Assembly (NCBI RefSeq): GCF_026914265.1
Contig: NC_069134.1
Coordinates: forward strand, 16,151,205-16,215,204
Direction of reading: 5' to 3'
Length of the DNA stretch: 64,000 nt
DNA from: Mya arenaria
Taxonomy: Eukaryota > Mollusca > Bivalvia > Myida > Myidae
Positions 35,592-49,482 of this stretch are shown here, one piece after another. Numbering within the stretch: position 1 is the stretch's first letter; each line of letters starts with the position of its first letter. The notes below the pieces were generated by a model. That model worked only from the letters and a program-made list of their open reading frames with translations, searched no databases and had not been told where the DNA came from. Both the position numbers and the translations under genes were made by a program.

Positions 35592-38500
35592 ATGGAACTG
35601 ACGGAGGTAGTTTCACCGACGGTTGCCGTTCCAGTGCTCTGTGTATTAGTCTGTGCATTCCTAGTATTTGCGTTTGGCTTCAAGTCCCCAGCACAGCCTC
35701 CCAGTTTTGATGTCTTTGATGATGAGGGGAAGAAGCGGAAAACTAAGAAATCGAAGGTAAAAACAGTTTAAATTGTGTCAGTCATAACTCCTTCTATCTG
35801 AAATATATCAGACATCACTTATACTGTCAGAATATATTAAATATAATCAAGCGGAGATATTTCCATCTAGACAATAATATATAATAATAACATGATTTTA
35901 TATAGTGGAGTGGGTCTGAATTCATATATCTGAAGGTCCTTTTGGCATACACTACCAACCACTCGTCTTTTGCAAAAAAACGCCAAGCCTTCGCGTGAGA
36001 AGGAGCATTCTGGTAAATGGTTGGCATACATTCCGCGTAGTCCAAATAATTGTACGTTTACGGATTTTTTACGTTTTTTGATATGGCAAATCCTTCACCT
36101 ACAAATTGTTTAGTATAAAAAGTGGGTAGTTATTCCGATCGGGATTCTGGGTTAAAGCATTTAACATCTAAAAAATATCATAAAAACAAGAAATATACCA
36201 GATTATGTTATTTTATATCAGTTCCATACATAAATATGTCATATCCTATGAATAATTATGAGTTTGACGTAGTTTTTTCATTTCTTGCTGTCAAAACATA
36301 GCGATATATACATGAAGGGCACCTGCAAGGCATCAGGGCACAAATTTTAAACAATCGGAACATTTCGGCCATGGCCGAGTTGTTACGATTGTATTTACGA
36401 GGTCTATCTCGAAGCTTGTCGGAGGTGGCCGAGTTATTACGATTGGGTCGAGTTGTTCCGCTTGGCATAATTGTTGTCTGTGTCAGTCAACTTTCGTTTT
36501 ATTGGAAAGGTAAATAATGTGTTTTAATGGATTAAATGCTTGTTTTGTGCAAAATTACTTTTCACTTACATGGTAAAATATGAATATAAACCTTAAAGCA
36601 TTAATTTAATTTAAAGCATAAAATACTTCACTTAATACAATTTCAATATTTTTCGAAACACCCCCGGTTTTTGCACAAACCTGTTTAGACGTTAGGGATT
36701 GGAAGAATCCCGTATAACATGTCTATAATTTTAGACTAACATTCCGTGGTAGCCAACTCGGGGGTACGGGTATCAACACATTTGTCTGCAACTAACACGG
36801 TAGCAGCAGATGAACGTGGTGATACGTGCATCACCGTGTTGGCAACCACAGAATATATCCCTGTGATTTACAATGACATAATCTCTCCTGTAAAGGCAGC
36901 GCAATTTATTTGCAACAACCATGTGGTTGAAAGTGTATATGTTACTATTTAAAGATTTTCGATCAATCTCGCATTCAAAGTTCATAGGGCATGGTTGAAG
37001 GTTCTTGCCTCGTTTTTGTGTGGAAAATTCTCCTTAACATCACCAGCTATTGTAAACCACCAATAATAAATATCATTTAATTATACTCAACATTTTATTC
37101 AGTATATTACTTATTTACATTCACACAAGTTAAACAAGGGCATTCGAAATTTAGATAAGTGAGAATAAGGCGAAAATAAAGTTTAAGCATTATTTTCAGA
37201 GATCACACTACATTTTGTGTACGAATCAAGTATATAGTAGATAATCTGTCAAGTTTGTAGCCTTAGGAAAATTGAAAATAGCTATCCGTTAATTAACACT
37301 TCGCATTGCTGCGTAAAGCCTAACTCAATGTGCAGGGAGGTGGGTGCAGGGCAAATTACATAAATGAACACGGTGTGCCATATGGCATTATGCCAGTGAT
37401 TTTTTTTTGGAAATATTTTTAAAATCAGCACATAATAGCAAATATAATGGCAAATATACATGTTTTCACCTTTTTATGAATACTTAAAGTGCTAGTCTTG
37501 TCTAGAGTTTATTTATTTTTCAAGAAATTCATTGGTTTTTTATTCATGAAAATAATTTGCATTTAATTTGGGGAAAATGAACATTTTTTGCATGGGAAAC
37601 AGCCTTTAAAAGGCAGTAAATTGAACACAAAATATCACTGTACGCTTATATCGCGGGTTTAGTGAAAAATAGATTAAAAAGATAATGTCTGCGGTAAGGA
37701 AAAAGTGCAAAATCTGCAAAAAAACACGTGGTTGGTTGTGTATGTGCAGATGTAGAGAGATGGTATCAAATTAGTCCTGATGATATTGTGCTGCTCTGAA
37801 CATATAACTGTCCCTGGTCTTTTATTAATTAGTATTAGTTTATTAAAAAAAACTGCGTTGATACTATTCTTACCTTCTCAGCAATTTTTTCAGTGCAATA
37901 TTTGCACTTTTGCTGGAAAAAATGTGATGTTGATTAAGAGCTGCTGAATTTTGGGATTTTTGCACATTTTTACTGTAACTTAAACTATTTTAAATAATTG
38001 ATTAAATTTGTTTATTCCTAGAAAAACTCAAGGACACTTATTAGATCACGTTTGATTTAAGGTTCAATTTAATTTCATAAATATATAGTATCCTACATGT
38101 ATGTTTATTGATTGAGGTTTTCCTCTAGCTCACTTTTCCGTTTCATATAATTATGCTAGCCCCTTTTTTCATTATACAGGGCAGTAAAGGCCAGGTGAAT
38201 GGACATGCAGTATCCAGCTCCGGTGAGAGTGTTGTACACTCAGCAGCAAAACCATCTGCCTCTCCTAAGCAGACAGCTAAGCAGGCAGCTAAACAACAAG
38301 CTGTGACAAAAACCAAGGCTGTAGCAGATGTGCAGCAGAAAAAGGTGTTACAATTAAAACACATCTCTCCATGTGACTGTTTTATTAACTGGATCAAATT
38401 GTGACCTAACTACTTTAACAAATCTGAAATAATAAAAAGAGATAGGAGTTAAAAAAACATTGAGTAATTGACATGGCCTAAGTTTTTAGTTAATGTATGT

Positions 38501-41500
38501 TCATGTTAGTTTCAGAAATTAAATGCTTTTTATGGACAGGTAGATAAAATGTAGCATGTAATAAAGAAAAGTCCTGATATTTTATTCTTATTATAAAATT
38601 AAAGAGTAAGACCAAAACGAAAAGCAACTTTTAGCACAATTAATTGCATTACTATTTTTATTAATTACATATGATTTTATAAAGTAAACTATGGTATAAA
38701 GCCATACTGTAAGAGTAATAGTCATAATTTTTATAGTCTCATAAAACATTGTTTGTTTGGTAATAGAATAAGAAGTCTGCCGCAAAAGAGGACCAAACAA
38801 AACCAGTCCAGCAAAAGCCAGTGGTGCATGATGGTAGGTTTATTGGACCTATTAAATGTGTTGCCTGCGAAGCGTGGGATTATTTTGTCCGGCATTCTCG
38901 ATAACTTTTACTTAATTAATACCTCAGTTAAGAGTATTTAAACTTAGTGTGAATACATGTAAATTCAACAGAAATAACAATGTGTGCTCTCGAAGGTAGC
39001 CACATACGATTCGTTTTGTCCTGCATGTCATATCTAGAAAAACAACTTTGAACTTTGATCAATGCCAGTAATGCTACTTTCAAATGTCTTAAGTTTACTA
39101 ACCTAGTAGTTTATTGTAATAATTTCATGTAAGTTGTAGAGCCATTCCAAATTGAGGTACAAATCCTGAAATATTTTACTTAATGTGTTACAATTATGTC
39201 ACACATATCTGTTATGCGATTCAATGTGCATGTTTTTTTAAGTCTCTTGTTGGTATAACTCCCTTGGATGATCTAAAATACAATGATAAAAAATAACTTC
39301 TCAATTAATCTAAGGATAGTACAAACATATTTTTTTATAATTTTACTTTTCATTTACAGAGGAGGATTTCTCTGGTTGGCTAACTGTAGAGAAGAAGGAG
39401 AAGAAGGAAAAGAAGGAGAAGAAGCAGAAGAAGAAGGAAGGAGAGGTAGCCCAGAGACAGGACTCTCCAGCAAAAGAGGAGCCAATGGTGGCCAAGATTG
39501 AGGATGTTGTGGCAACAGCACCAAAACCAGCAGTAGAGGCCCAACCCGCCCCACAGGAGCAGAAAAAGGTCCCACCCCCACCACAGGAGCAGATAATTAC
39601 ACCACCCTCACCACAGGAGCAGAGAAATAAGAAAAAGAAGGAAAGAAAGGCAAAGAAGGTACATAGTTTAGCTAGACATGAGGAATAAGGAGAGCTATAC
39701 TTCTCACCCTAGCATTGGCTTTGGTGTCACAACTTGGTTAAGGTTTTTGTGTAACCACATTAAAGTCAATATCTCAGTAAATACATTATGTATTGCATTG
39801 AACCTTTATACACAGACTCCCAACTATCAAACCTTCTTAATTAATCAAGTTAGATAACTTTAACATGCATATAATAAAAAAATTACCCCTTTTTTATCCA
39901 ACATAGAAATTCTGGTTAAGGATTTGCATTAAAGCACATATAAGTCAATAACTCAGCAAGTACTTGATGTATTGCCTTGAAATTTATACAATGAAGTATG
40001 ATAACTCTATCTTGCATATAATGCAATTTTTTCTCCTTTATTATTTGACTTAGAAATTCTGGTTAAGGTTTTGCATGTTGTCAAATTTTAAATTGACATA
40101 GTACGTTTCACCAAAACTTCCAAATTCTAAACTTAAAAGCGGCGGAAAAGTTGAACAAACTGTTTCTGTGAATTTTAAAACTTTAATCAAAGTTTTATAT
40201 ACTTACTAAAACTAAAATTAAACAAGGTCATATACTCTGAACCACTTTTCCAATTGGTCACCTAACATTTTACAGAAAAAAATCTAATTACATGCAATCA
40301 TTCCTGCTTGCATTAGTAATCCATGAGCAAGGTTTTTACTGACATTTCATGATAATATCTTTTTGATAAAAAGAGACATGGTAACTTTAATATTAAGTTT
40401 ACACTGTGGTGGAACTTAAAGCACAAGCCTGCAATTCTAGGTTTGATATAATAGGCTTGTATAGTAAATATATGCACTAATGTAACAACTTAGGCTGGTT
40501 TATTAAGTCTTAATTTCCTATAACTGTAAAACAGGGCAAAGCTGAAGAAGTTGAAGCAGAAGTTGTTGAGGAGATGGTTACCATGGAGACCACACCCGTT
40601 GTTGAGGCAGCTGCCCCAGAGCCAGAGCCTGTGCCAGAGACCAGCATTGAACTGCAGATACAGGTACAGGTGGTAGAATATATTTACCATTTTTAACACA
40701 CTACAAACACCGTCCACCAACAATTTCCCTGACACAGAAAACATGAGTCGCTAATTCATTTTTCAAACCAATAACTCCCATTTTGAACTTAGTGTGGAGC
40801 ACTGGAACATGGATAACCATGTTATCGCTTAGTTCTTTCTTGATGTTACATAATTATTGTTGGTTGTTGCAACAATAGCTCAAAAATTTCCGTTAGGTCT
40901 AATAATGCTTTCACTGGCAATTTTTCGTATCAAAGCTGATGAAACTATCAGGATCCTGTTTTGATTATTGATAATAGGAATTATTTGTTAGTAAGCATAT
41001 TTCACAAATAACAGCTTATTCATTTTATTCAGTTCTTTATCCTGCTGTTCATGGCATATTTTAAGTGTTTCCAATTTCTGTAGGATGCGATGGAGACCAC
41101 AGTAGCAGAAATGAGCCCGGCACTGGATAGAAAGAAGAACAAAAAGAAGAAGAAATCTCCAAGCCCAGAGGAGGATGACTTTGTTATACCGCAGTCTGCC
41201 CTGAAGCCCATTGCAAGCCCGCCCCTGGAGCCCACACAGGATCCCGCCCTTGCTGATAATACAGAAGCTCTCACAGTGAAAGCCGCAAAAAAAAATAAGA
41301 AGAAAGATAGAAGCAAGAGGCCAGATGAGGTGGGTGCAGGTTGTGCATTTTGGAATAGGATTTTGATCCTGATCTCTTTGAAATGAATTTGATTACAGAG
41401 GTTTATGAACTGGAATATTTATAAGATATGGTTGTAAGGATAAAAAAAAAAAAAAAATTCAAAGCTGTCACTAAGATTCTGTTTTTAGCATGTAAATTTG

Positions 41501-44275
41501 CATTTCTTAAATTTTAAAAATTAAATTTAGATACTTGATGAAACTCAAATAATACTAAGAATGAACAACTTTTCTAACTGGTCACCTAACATTTTTCAGA
41601 AAAAAATAATCTTAATTCATGCAATCAATTCCGCTTGCATTAGTTGTCACTGTGCAACAATTTCGCTGACATTCCATGATAAGATAACCATTGAAAAAAA
41701 AAATGATTTTGAAAGTAAAACAATTCAAGAATGGAGTAGACAGTAGCTGAACATGTCTTTAAAGATATGATCAAATTGCGAAATTGTATTTTCAGTTGAA
41801 AGTCATAATGCTTGCTAAATGAAATATCTTTCGTTTTTAGATTTTAACATACTCACATTTCAATCAATGCAAAATAATGCAATGAGAAATTCATCAGCTT
41901 CCTATCAGTTTAAACTGAAAAACGTTTTTAATATGACCGAATAAAAATATCATTTTTGGTCTACAGATAAGTTTTATTGAGCTGACATTCACTATTGATA
42001 TTATATTAAGGGTTTACCTTTCTTCTATTTTCAGTTGAAAGGGAGACAATTTAACACTTAGGCACTTTGCCATTTTTGTTTATACTAAGCCAGTATTTTG
42101 GCAAGATGAAATGTTTTTTTGATAATAAGAGACTATTAAAGTATATTGTGCATGGTTGAAAAAAATATTTAGAAAAATTAATGGAAATTCTTTTGTGTAC
42201 AAAAGGGGTTAAAACTTATTATATATGATAATACGACTCAAAATTCTTTTGTATGCTATAGTAACTGTAAGCCTTCTTCATCATTGAGATGGATTTTCTA
42301 TTATACATACATCTGCAAAAATATTGAGGTTTAAAAACTGACCATTTGGAAAAGTTGTTAAGTGTATTGCTATTTACAGATATGTATGTACATCACTATA
42401 CATAGAGTGTTGTTTATTCATAAACTGTTATTCCTTAGATGGAGCGAATTTGGTTGAGGAAACACTAATCCTTGTAGTAAAATATCACGGTGGAAAGTAC
42501 AGGGACAAGCCAAGTAGTCAGCAATTGAGGCCAACAGGCAGTATATGAGACATACAACAGCACCGACAGATAACAATAACAGCCACAATGGTACATTTAT
42601 AAACTGTGATTATTTCCTTTCCCAGAAGCCAGTGGCGACAGATGTTGGTGTAAGCAGGGAGGGGTCATCAAGTGTTGGTGCTAGCGGAGAGGGCTCAACT
42701 AGTCGTTCGAAATCACCTGTCTCAGTCACCTCTAAAGGTGATACAGTACAGAAAGGTGGGTACCATGAATGCACATTTGTTAAAAGAAGGGAATAGTTCT
42801 TTTTTTAATTAGCAATTAGAGGGTAATGTACTTGTTGAGTTATGAAGTACGGATGAGCATTGGCCATTGCTTGGCTTGCTTTAGTCACTTACTATTCATT
42901 TGTCACTAGTCATGACCTGTAACAGTACGTACACAATGGAGAAATGATTTTGTTGAGCAATTGTTGCAGAAATGTATCTTTGTTCAAATCATTAGTTTAT
43001 GGGTAAAAAGCAACATCTTTCTTGTTTTTGCATGCTTTTCATTCCCGTCATGAATTAAGGTATTACTATAACCTTTTGTTAAACATATTTTTATTGTTAT
43101 AGAATCTCCAGCGCCGTTGGAGGTTTCTGGGGCAACAGGAGATGCCCCTGTCAATGACCCCACCCCTTCCTTTGATGAAATGGGCTCTGTGACCGGTAGG
43201 TGTTTATTATACAACTTATCCAGTTTAAAATTTGAATACTGCCTTTTTTATGATTATGTTACATGTATTCAAGTGTGTGCTGGCTATCTCTTATTTTAAC
43301 CTCTCAAAGTTTGAAGGAAGCTATATTTGAGTTGCCATGCACTTGGTTTGGTCTGTTGGTGGAAGTTTGTGGCGTTAACTTCTCCCGCAGTTTTAGCAGT
43401 ATCACTCTGATACCCATCACCATGATGAGTTGTAGAGCCTGGTGTCATTGTTGTTACCTATGGCCATTTTGCTTTTTGATGTGCCTTTGAATATGATTTT
43501 TACTCTGAAGTGCTCGAAGAATAACCAAAGGAAACAACAACTCGAAAATTAGTCATCATGAATACAGGTTGTTTCCCCTTACAAAAGAACAGCAATTCTA
43601 TAATTAATTATAAATAAATCATTAGATTTTCATCCCGGACTGCTCCCTCTTTTTCCGCCGCCCCTGAAATTTTACTGACTGAAATAAAAATGTTGAACAG
43701 TTATCTGTAATTGCTTATTGGTCCAGGAATAGCATTTATTCACACCAGCAGGTGTTAATGAAAACATTTACATATAAAGTGGAGAATTGTTATGATATGA
43801 GTTGAGGTTAGTTTCAAAATACGTTTATGTTCCCTTATGCAATAAGTAAGAGCATGAACACATATTCATCTGTGACAGTCATCTAAGAAAAATAAAAAAA
43901 ACAACAATTAAAATGATCAAAATATCATCTCCTGCCCCCACAAAAAAAAAATTTGGATGAAAATATAGCAATTACTTTACATTGGCTCGAAGTATTTTGG
44001 CCAGTCCCTGGGATCTCGAGACAACAGGTTTGGACTGTATAGCGATGGTATGAATAATTGATATTTTTTTACTGAAAAGTTTAAACTTACAGACCTAACA
44101 TGATATATGTTTTCCTGCTCTTCCAATGTTGGTGTATCAATATATTATATGTACCGTACATTTATTCAATCTTGTTTTGAAGTGTTTTTTCCTAATTCTT
44201 ATATATACTTTTTCAGACTCCTGGCTGGAAGCAAAACCAAAGAGTAAAAAGAAGAAAGCGAGAAGAGCCGACTAG
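35592..44275 (+). CDS. MTDH: LYRIC/metadherin-like membrane-anchored lysine-rich protein
   Basis: Nine coding exons joined by GT-AG sites with phases that all agree: 35592-35756, 38180-38344, 38767-38833, 39360-39658, 40535-40663, 41084-41329, 42626-42755, 43103-43195 and 44217-44275. The product is about 450 aa (human MTDH 582). Residues 8-30 form one hydrophobic membrane segment; the rest is cytosolic or nuclear, full of Lys/Glu runs (KKEKKEKK) and Pro/Gln repeats (PPPPQEQ, PPSPQEQ). DFSGWLTVEKKEKKEKK resembles the GAWETKISHREKRQQRK stretch of metadherin. The C-terminus, DSWLEAKPKSKKKKARRAD, matches metadherin's SWESPKQIKKKKKARRET. In vertebrates LYRIC is an ER/nuclear scaffold binding SND1. 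The N-terminal layout also resembles RRBP1/kinectin, which end differently. Exon 5 may instead end at 40669. A cassette exon could be missed near 42440. Confidence 0.6.
36340..36475. repeat. Intronic repeat with GGCCGAGTTGTTACGATTG modules
   Basis: TGGCCGAGTTRTTACGATTG occurs twice and GTCGAGTTGTTCCG once, in the first intron of the LYRIC-like gene. Such modules are frequent in bivalve dispersed repeats. Confidence 0.5.
36476..38179. other. Intron 1 remainder of the LYRIC-like gene
   Basis: AT-rich intron with no exon-like insert that keeps phase. A short palindrome, GGTGATACGTGCATCACC, lies near 36820. Confidence 0.5.
39725..40085. repeat. Duplicated intronic dispersed repeat
   Basis: Two diverged modules share TGTAACCACAT/GCATTAAAGCACAT, AGTCAATA-CTCAG, TGTATTGC-TTGAA and TTCTGGTTAAGG in order. 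They lie in intron 4 of the LYRIC-like gene. Confidence 0.55.
40239..40370 (+). repeat. Intronic repeat, copy 1
   Basis: Shares GGTCACCTAACATTTT-CAGAAAAAAAT, CATGCAATCA-TCC and GACATT-CATGATAA with 41556-41685. Confidence 0.7.
41556..41685 (+). repeat. Intronic repeat, copy 2
   Basis: Partner of 40239-40370 in intron 6 of the same gene, same orientation. Confidence 0.7.
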
Positions 44276-45057
44276 TCAAGCGCATATTTATATTGATATA
44301 TTATTTTTATAGCTATATATGGCCATGTTTGGCCGTACCTGGGTCCATGTCAGGTTTTATTTTGTGATATATTTAGATTATTATCTTCTGAGAGATGGCA
44401 GGTTTACAAGCATCTTGGAGAACCACTAAACAATAGGGTAATAATTGCGGTATCAATGCTTCATGGAATGGCTTAGGAGTTTTTGCTTGGCCTAAGCGAG
44501 CCATTGCTCATGAAATGAGGCCAAAAAAATGAAGGAGATTTGACACTTGACATCCATGTCAAGATATTGGATAAAAAAGATGTTTGAGTGACAGGAAACT
44601 TTCACAATTAGACCATTTGAAACCAGCTTTACATGTGACAGTTGACAATCGCTATTTTGAATTGTATAAAAGAATCACGCAAAGGAAGTGCTTTGAGGCA
44701 CTAGTATGAAACACATACATGTTTTGAACACTTCCACAAGCTAGGCCAAAATTGATTGTGTGGTTTATTTGAGGGATTGCTTCTGTTGGTTGTGATTTTA
44801 CACATGATCACTTCCTGCATGTTACGTGACGCTGACATTCATTCATCCATTCAAAAGACCAATTAAGGGAATACATCTCTTCGGTTATTGTACATTGTTG
44901 GTAAAGTCAATGGCAAAGAATTACAACGAGGCGGACCAAAGCTCCCATTTGCGTCATTTTAATTATCTGGATTCTAGTAAAGCCATTCATAAAAATTATT
45001 TGTTTGCAGTGGCCTTAATAATTTTCTGTAAAGACAACTGCAAACTAAATCATTTTT

Positions 45058-45063
45058 AATAAA
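45058..45063 (+). terminator. Poly(A) signal AATAAA of the LYRIC-like gene
   Basis: AATAAA about 780 nt after the stop at 44275. Confidence 0.5.
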
Positions 45064-45763
45064 GTTATATTTATGTTGATGTATTAAAGAATCTAAAATG
45101 TTGTCTAAATATGTTTGAGTATTGTGACATGTCTGGTGTTAGTTAATGGTGCTATGTCTGTAAATACGAGCACAGCTCTACTGCAATAACATGGTATTAT
45201 CACAGTGTTCTTTCACTTAAGAATTCTGATTCTGAATTGACTTGATGTACCAAATATGAGGATGGTATTGTTTATACCCTCAGATGGATAAATCTGCGGC
45301 CTATATTGGTGTTGCAATTGTCATGTTTCACTAAATGTCCCATTAAGTCGTGTTCCAAAATTCTTGTGTTGTACTAAGCTCCAAAATTATTACACCTCAG
45401 CTTACGCAGGACAAAAGTTATGTCCCTTGACATAGAAAAAACTGTCTAACCTTGTATTGCTTGTAGCTTTCTTAAGTATTTTACCTACACAATGAAACTG
45501 TATAGGAATGTTGGTCAGCATAGGCTGGTGTGTATCTGCCATTTTTTTCACATTTCTCTCCTATATTCCATAGCTCAACCTTTAACCATGCCTGTGTCCA
45601 AGCAGCGTGTTGGGGTATTCATCACGATGGTAATAGCTCTAGTGTTTGTCCTGAATATTATCAAAGAATAACCTATTCAAAGGCAATGTGTATTCATTAT
45701 GGAAACAAAGAGTGTTTTCCCTGGTAAAGATAACAATTTATAAGGGCTTATCATCAAGAATCC

Positions 45764-46028
45764 TTAAAGCAGTTTGCTACCTAGTACATATTAACGCTTA
45801 AGCTGCTGATGGCGATTTTAAAGGCTTTGCAAACAGCTTGGAACCAGACCAGACGCCGAGTAACTCGGCGCCTGGTCAGGTTCCAAGCTGTTTGCCACTC
45901 AGTCAATATATCCCCAAAGTTTTAAGTAAATTGAAAGAAATTTAGAATAAACCAGACAACATTTTTGAGCAGACGACAATTTACCCAGCATGCAAAGGGT
46001 TAAAGCAGTTTGCTACCTAGTACATATT
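45764..46028. mobile_element. Hairpin insert between 29-bp direct repeats
   Basis: TTAAAGCAGTTTGCTACCTA plus nine more identical bases stands at 45764-45792 and again at 46000-46028. The 207 bases between contain a hairpin of about 70 nt (45827-45897; arms GCAAACAGCTTGGAACC and GGTTCCAAGCTGTTTGC, with GCCGAGT/ACTCGGC at the tip). The hairpin belongs to a repeat type common in bivalves. A 29-bp identical flank is long for a target duplication. Confidence 0.75.
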
Positions 46029-46029
46029 T

Positions 46030-47806
46030 TCAGAAGAAGTACTTCACTGTTGAAAATATCTCAAAACCATTTGGAGGGGTCTTGATGAAATGGCCCCACT
46101 TGTTCTTATTTTTGTCCTCATGTTCAACGTCAACTATATTTGTCTAGTTTGTTCAGTTTTCATCCATGTAGTGTTCTCTATGAAGGTTTAGTCTGAAGAA
46201 GACCTTTCTCTTTTTAAGAAATTGTAAAAGGTATGGAAAGCTTATGAATTTTCTTGTTCAAATTCAAACATCTGTATTCATGTATACTTGGTAATTTGTT
46301 CCAAAATCTTTTGCTATTAAAGGATTTAAAGGAAAATATATATTCATTCTAATAGCATACCTTTATGAAAGATAAGAAATACTATACTGTACAGTATTTG
46401 AAATAAATCTGGCTTTTTTTATTATATTCAACTTTCCCCATGATACCAACAAATGTATTCTCATGTCGCTATTCAAAATCGGTATTGAAATTTAATACCT
46501 TGTTATTTGTAGGTTGATAAGATGGCCATTACTGCTAACCTAATCTCTTCTTTTTCAAATGGATTGATTCTGTCTCTTCATCCATCTGGTGTTTTCAGTT
46601 TAAGAATGCATTAGCTTAAACCAATACATTAGCACCAGCTGGTTCATCTGCATCACAATCAGATCATTGCTAGTCACGTAGGCTCTCATTTTTTGGTTCA
46701 GGAAAACACTTCGTCTTGCATACATTGTTTTAACTTACAGTGTCTGTCGTATCTCACAACGTCAGGCTGTTGTTGGGTTGGGGATTTGTTCATGAGAAAA
46801 TATTTTATTGTTGTTTGAATAATTTTATGAAGTTTTCTGAACTGTTTTTAAGTTGCAAGAATAAATGGAACTTTTAGGCCATTTACTGTCAAAATCAATT
46901 CTTGAATCAGATTGATGAAATATAAAATATCTATGTGTACATGCTCTTTCAGGCAGTGTCAAAAAGCTGACTCTTGTAACTCCCATGTTTTCTGTGCTAC
47001 AAGTATATGTTGTACCTTTAAGCTTTCGAGGCATCCAACTCAATGTTATTACGGTAAGTTCTAGTTATGCTTACAAGGGTTTGACTTGTGACATTCCATG
47101 CGGAAAGTGTATTTTGATACTTTATATGATAAAATTCAGATTTTTGTCATTTATTAAGGATCTAGTTTACTTAACACTCTTCAGAAGATTGAGTTTCATA
47201 AGATTATGCCAAAGTTATATTGAGAAAATGGATTTGTTGGAAAAAAGGAATCAATATAAGCATGTACGACTGACTGATTTTCTGAATGTTTTTTTTTGCA
47301 TCTACAAAACCTTTACCTTTCTTGACTTCTGACTGGCTTTTTTATTTTGTTAGTATAACAGGACCCAATTACGTGTAACTTAATTATTGAGGTATGTTTT
47401 AATCTTGAGATTAAAACTTGACTGAAGATATTTTCACAGTAATGTACTATTATTAGATTTCTTTAAATTGAATATGATAATGCCATACCATTTGATGTAT
47501 TATAATTAAAATTTACACAACTAGAGTTACATGTATTACTCTCAGGTTTATAAACATGTAAAGTTACAAACCTGAACCGGACTTGCATGCGATTTAACCA
47601 GTTAATGATCCCTTACATAAAAACATTTAATTGTTAATAGAAATAGATTTATAATGATTTATATATAATTACTAAGAAATTGTATGTTTTTGTTTGTGTA
47701 TTGTTTAAAGTAAATGTGTATTCTTGCAAACATTATTATTATTATTATTATTGTTGTTGTTATTGTGAGCGATTTAGACCTTATGTAATGGTTAGTGTTT
47801 ATTTAA
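46030..47806. other. Intergenic, nothing recognised
   Basis: AT-rich. ATT/GTT triplet run at 47735-47765. A 115-aa frame at 46985-47332 has poor composition and no support. Confidence 0.5.
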
Positions 47807-47867
47807 GGTCCTCTAAACAGTTATGTCGGTAGGCACAGCCTGGTGTTGACTTATCTTTTAGAGGACC
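47807..47867. repeat. Short inverted repeat GGTCCTCTAAA
   Basis: Perfect 11-bp arms at 47807-47817 and 47857-47867 around a 39-base loop; possibly a MITE remnant. Confidence 0.55.
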
Positions 47868-48582
47868 AAAATAAATGCTACCTTAGTGTTCAACGCTAAA
47901 TGCCCTTCGAATGCTTCTATTCTAGCCAGTTGGCATGGACTAGCTTCTGAATAACTTGCTTAATCAGTCACTGATAAGTGACTGAATGGGCATTTGGCAG
48001 TTGTTATCTACTTAATGAATTTTTTGTCAGAGCTTGGCAGAGCCTGAACACTAAGTATGTAGTTGTAGGGTGGTGATGGGAATAATGCAGTAGAAAGAAC
48101 ACAAACCTTGCCATGCAGATATACCATGTCATTGTTGATTCATCTTGCAATATATATAGCTAATATTTATTATGTAACTGTAATGTTCTATGATAATTAT
48201 TCTGATCCTGTTCTGAGGGTTGATTTGTGACTACTTAATTGTAGGATGTTCATTTCTCATTGTCACCGGGTTAGAGGGCATTGGGTTGTTCATAGCATGT
48301 TTAAATGATGTTTTAATAGGATGGCAATATTGTTTTGATTGTTTTAAGTTGTAGTTCTAATAATTTTATTTTTTCTGAAACCAATTATTTTTTCTAGAAT
48401 TACATGTAAACGCATTAAACAGATATTGAACTTCATGATCTGAACTGGAGAGCTACTGTAACAAACACATCAGGCTTTCTGGCTTTGTTTGACCTTTTAT
48501 GGGCCTTTAATGGGCATTGCTGGCTATTCTATGTGGTCTGTGTCTAAATCATTTATCTTCAATGTTATTATTTAACCAGGGG

Positions 48583-48795
48583 CAGGTATTCATAAAGCAT
48601 CCTAGGTAATTTCTTAATCTAAGTATTTCATTGATGGTTTGATATAAGATAATGGAAATTAAAAAAAAAACTATTTAAAATACACACTTTAATGTTAAAA
48701 CATCTCTAATACATTTTTTTATTAATTTGCCAATAGAAAATTGATTTGGTTAAGGAAATTACTGAAGATGTTAAATATGAATGAATATTGGCCCA
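48583..48795. repeat. MITE-like repeat, second copy of the 7135 type
   Basis: Begins GGTATTCATAAAGCATCCTA-GTAATTTCTTAA and ends TTAAGGAAATTACTGAAGATG...TGAATATTGG, an inverted match. It shares its ends with 7135-7420. Confidence 0.55.
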
Positions 48796-49482
48796 CACCC
48801 AGATCTTTGACCATGTTCTACCATAAGCAGGCTAAGTTTTTATTATTCATATAATTTACTTGTTGGTTGATGCAGTTAACTGTGTCTTAAAGGAGCAGAT
48901 AAGTTTCATTTACTTCAGATAGTGTTTTAACGTTGTAACAGAAAATCAAGAGTGCTAGAGTATACTTTATACTACTTTATACTTTATTTTTGCAAGATTT
49001 AATTCATATGTCATATGAGATATAAATATATTCCTGACAAGTTGTTCTTACCTTTTCGAGTGCTTCTAACTCTATTTGATCTGCTATATATATATTGGAA
49101 TCACTGATTGATGCTCACAAATAGTTATTTATTGATTGTGAGCAAATATTCTTAATAATAAGAGCAATGCATAATCTGCAAGCAGGAAAGGAATTAAATG
49201 TGTTGTGCAATTATTACTTGGTTTATAGCATGCCATAGGTTTTAGATTATGTTAATTGTATGTAAATGAAATATTCACAGAAATCAAATGAATTAGTTAG
49301 TCAAGCACAGTGTGTACATTATGTTGCCAAAATTATTCACTTGAATTTGTTGTTTAAGGGATCATGACACTGACTTCATTGTATTTCTGTTATTTTATTT
49401 GTCAAGAATTTGAAAAGGACAATTAGTAATATATCATAACAAACTGTGCATTTGTTGTTTTGCGAAACCCTTTAGATTTTTA

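Noticed and set aside
35592-35756. RRBP1 or kinectin identity for the 35592 gene
   Set aside because: The N-terminal anchor and Lys-rich stretch are similar, but the C-terminal W-x5-KKKKARR end and lack of long coiled coil favour LYRIC.
46985-47332. 115-codon plus-strand frame
   Set aside because: AT-rich, Phe/Leu/Ser-heavy composition with no splice or motif support; chance frame.
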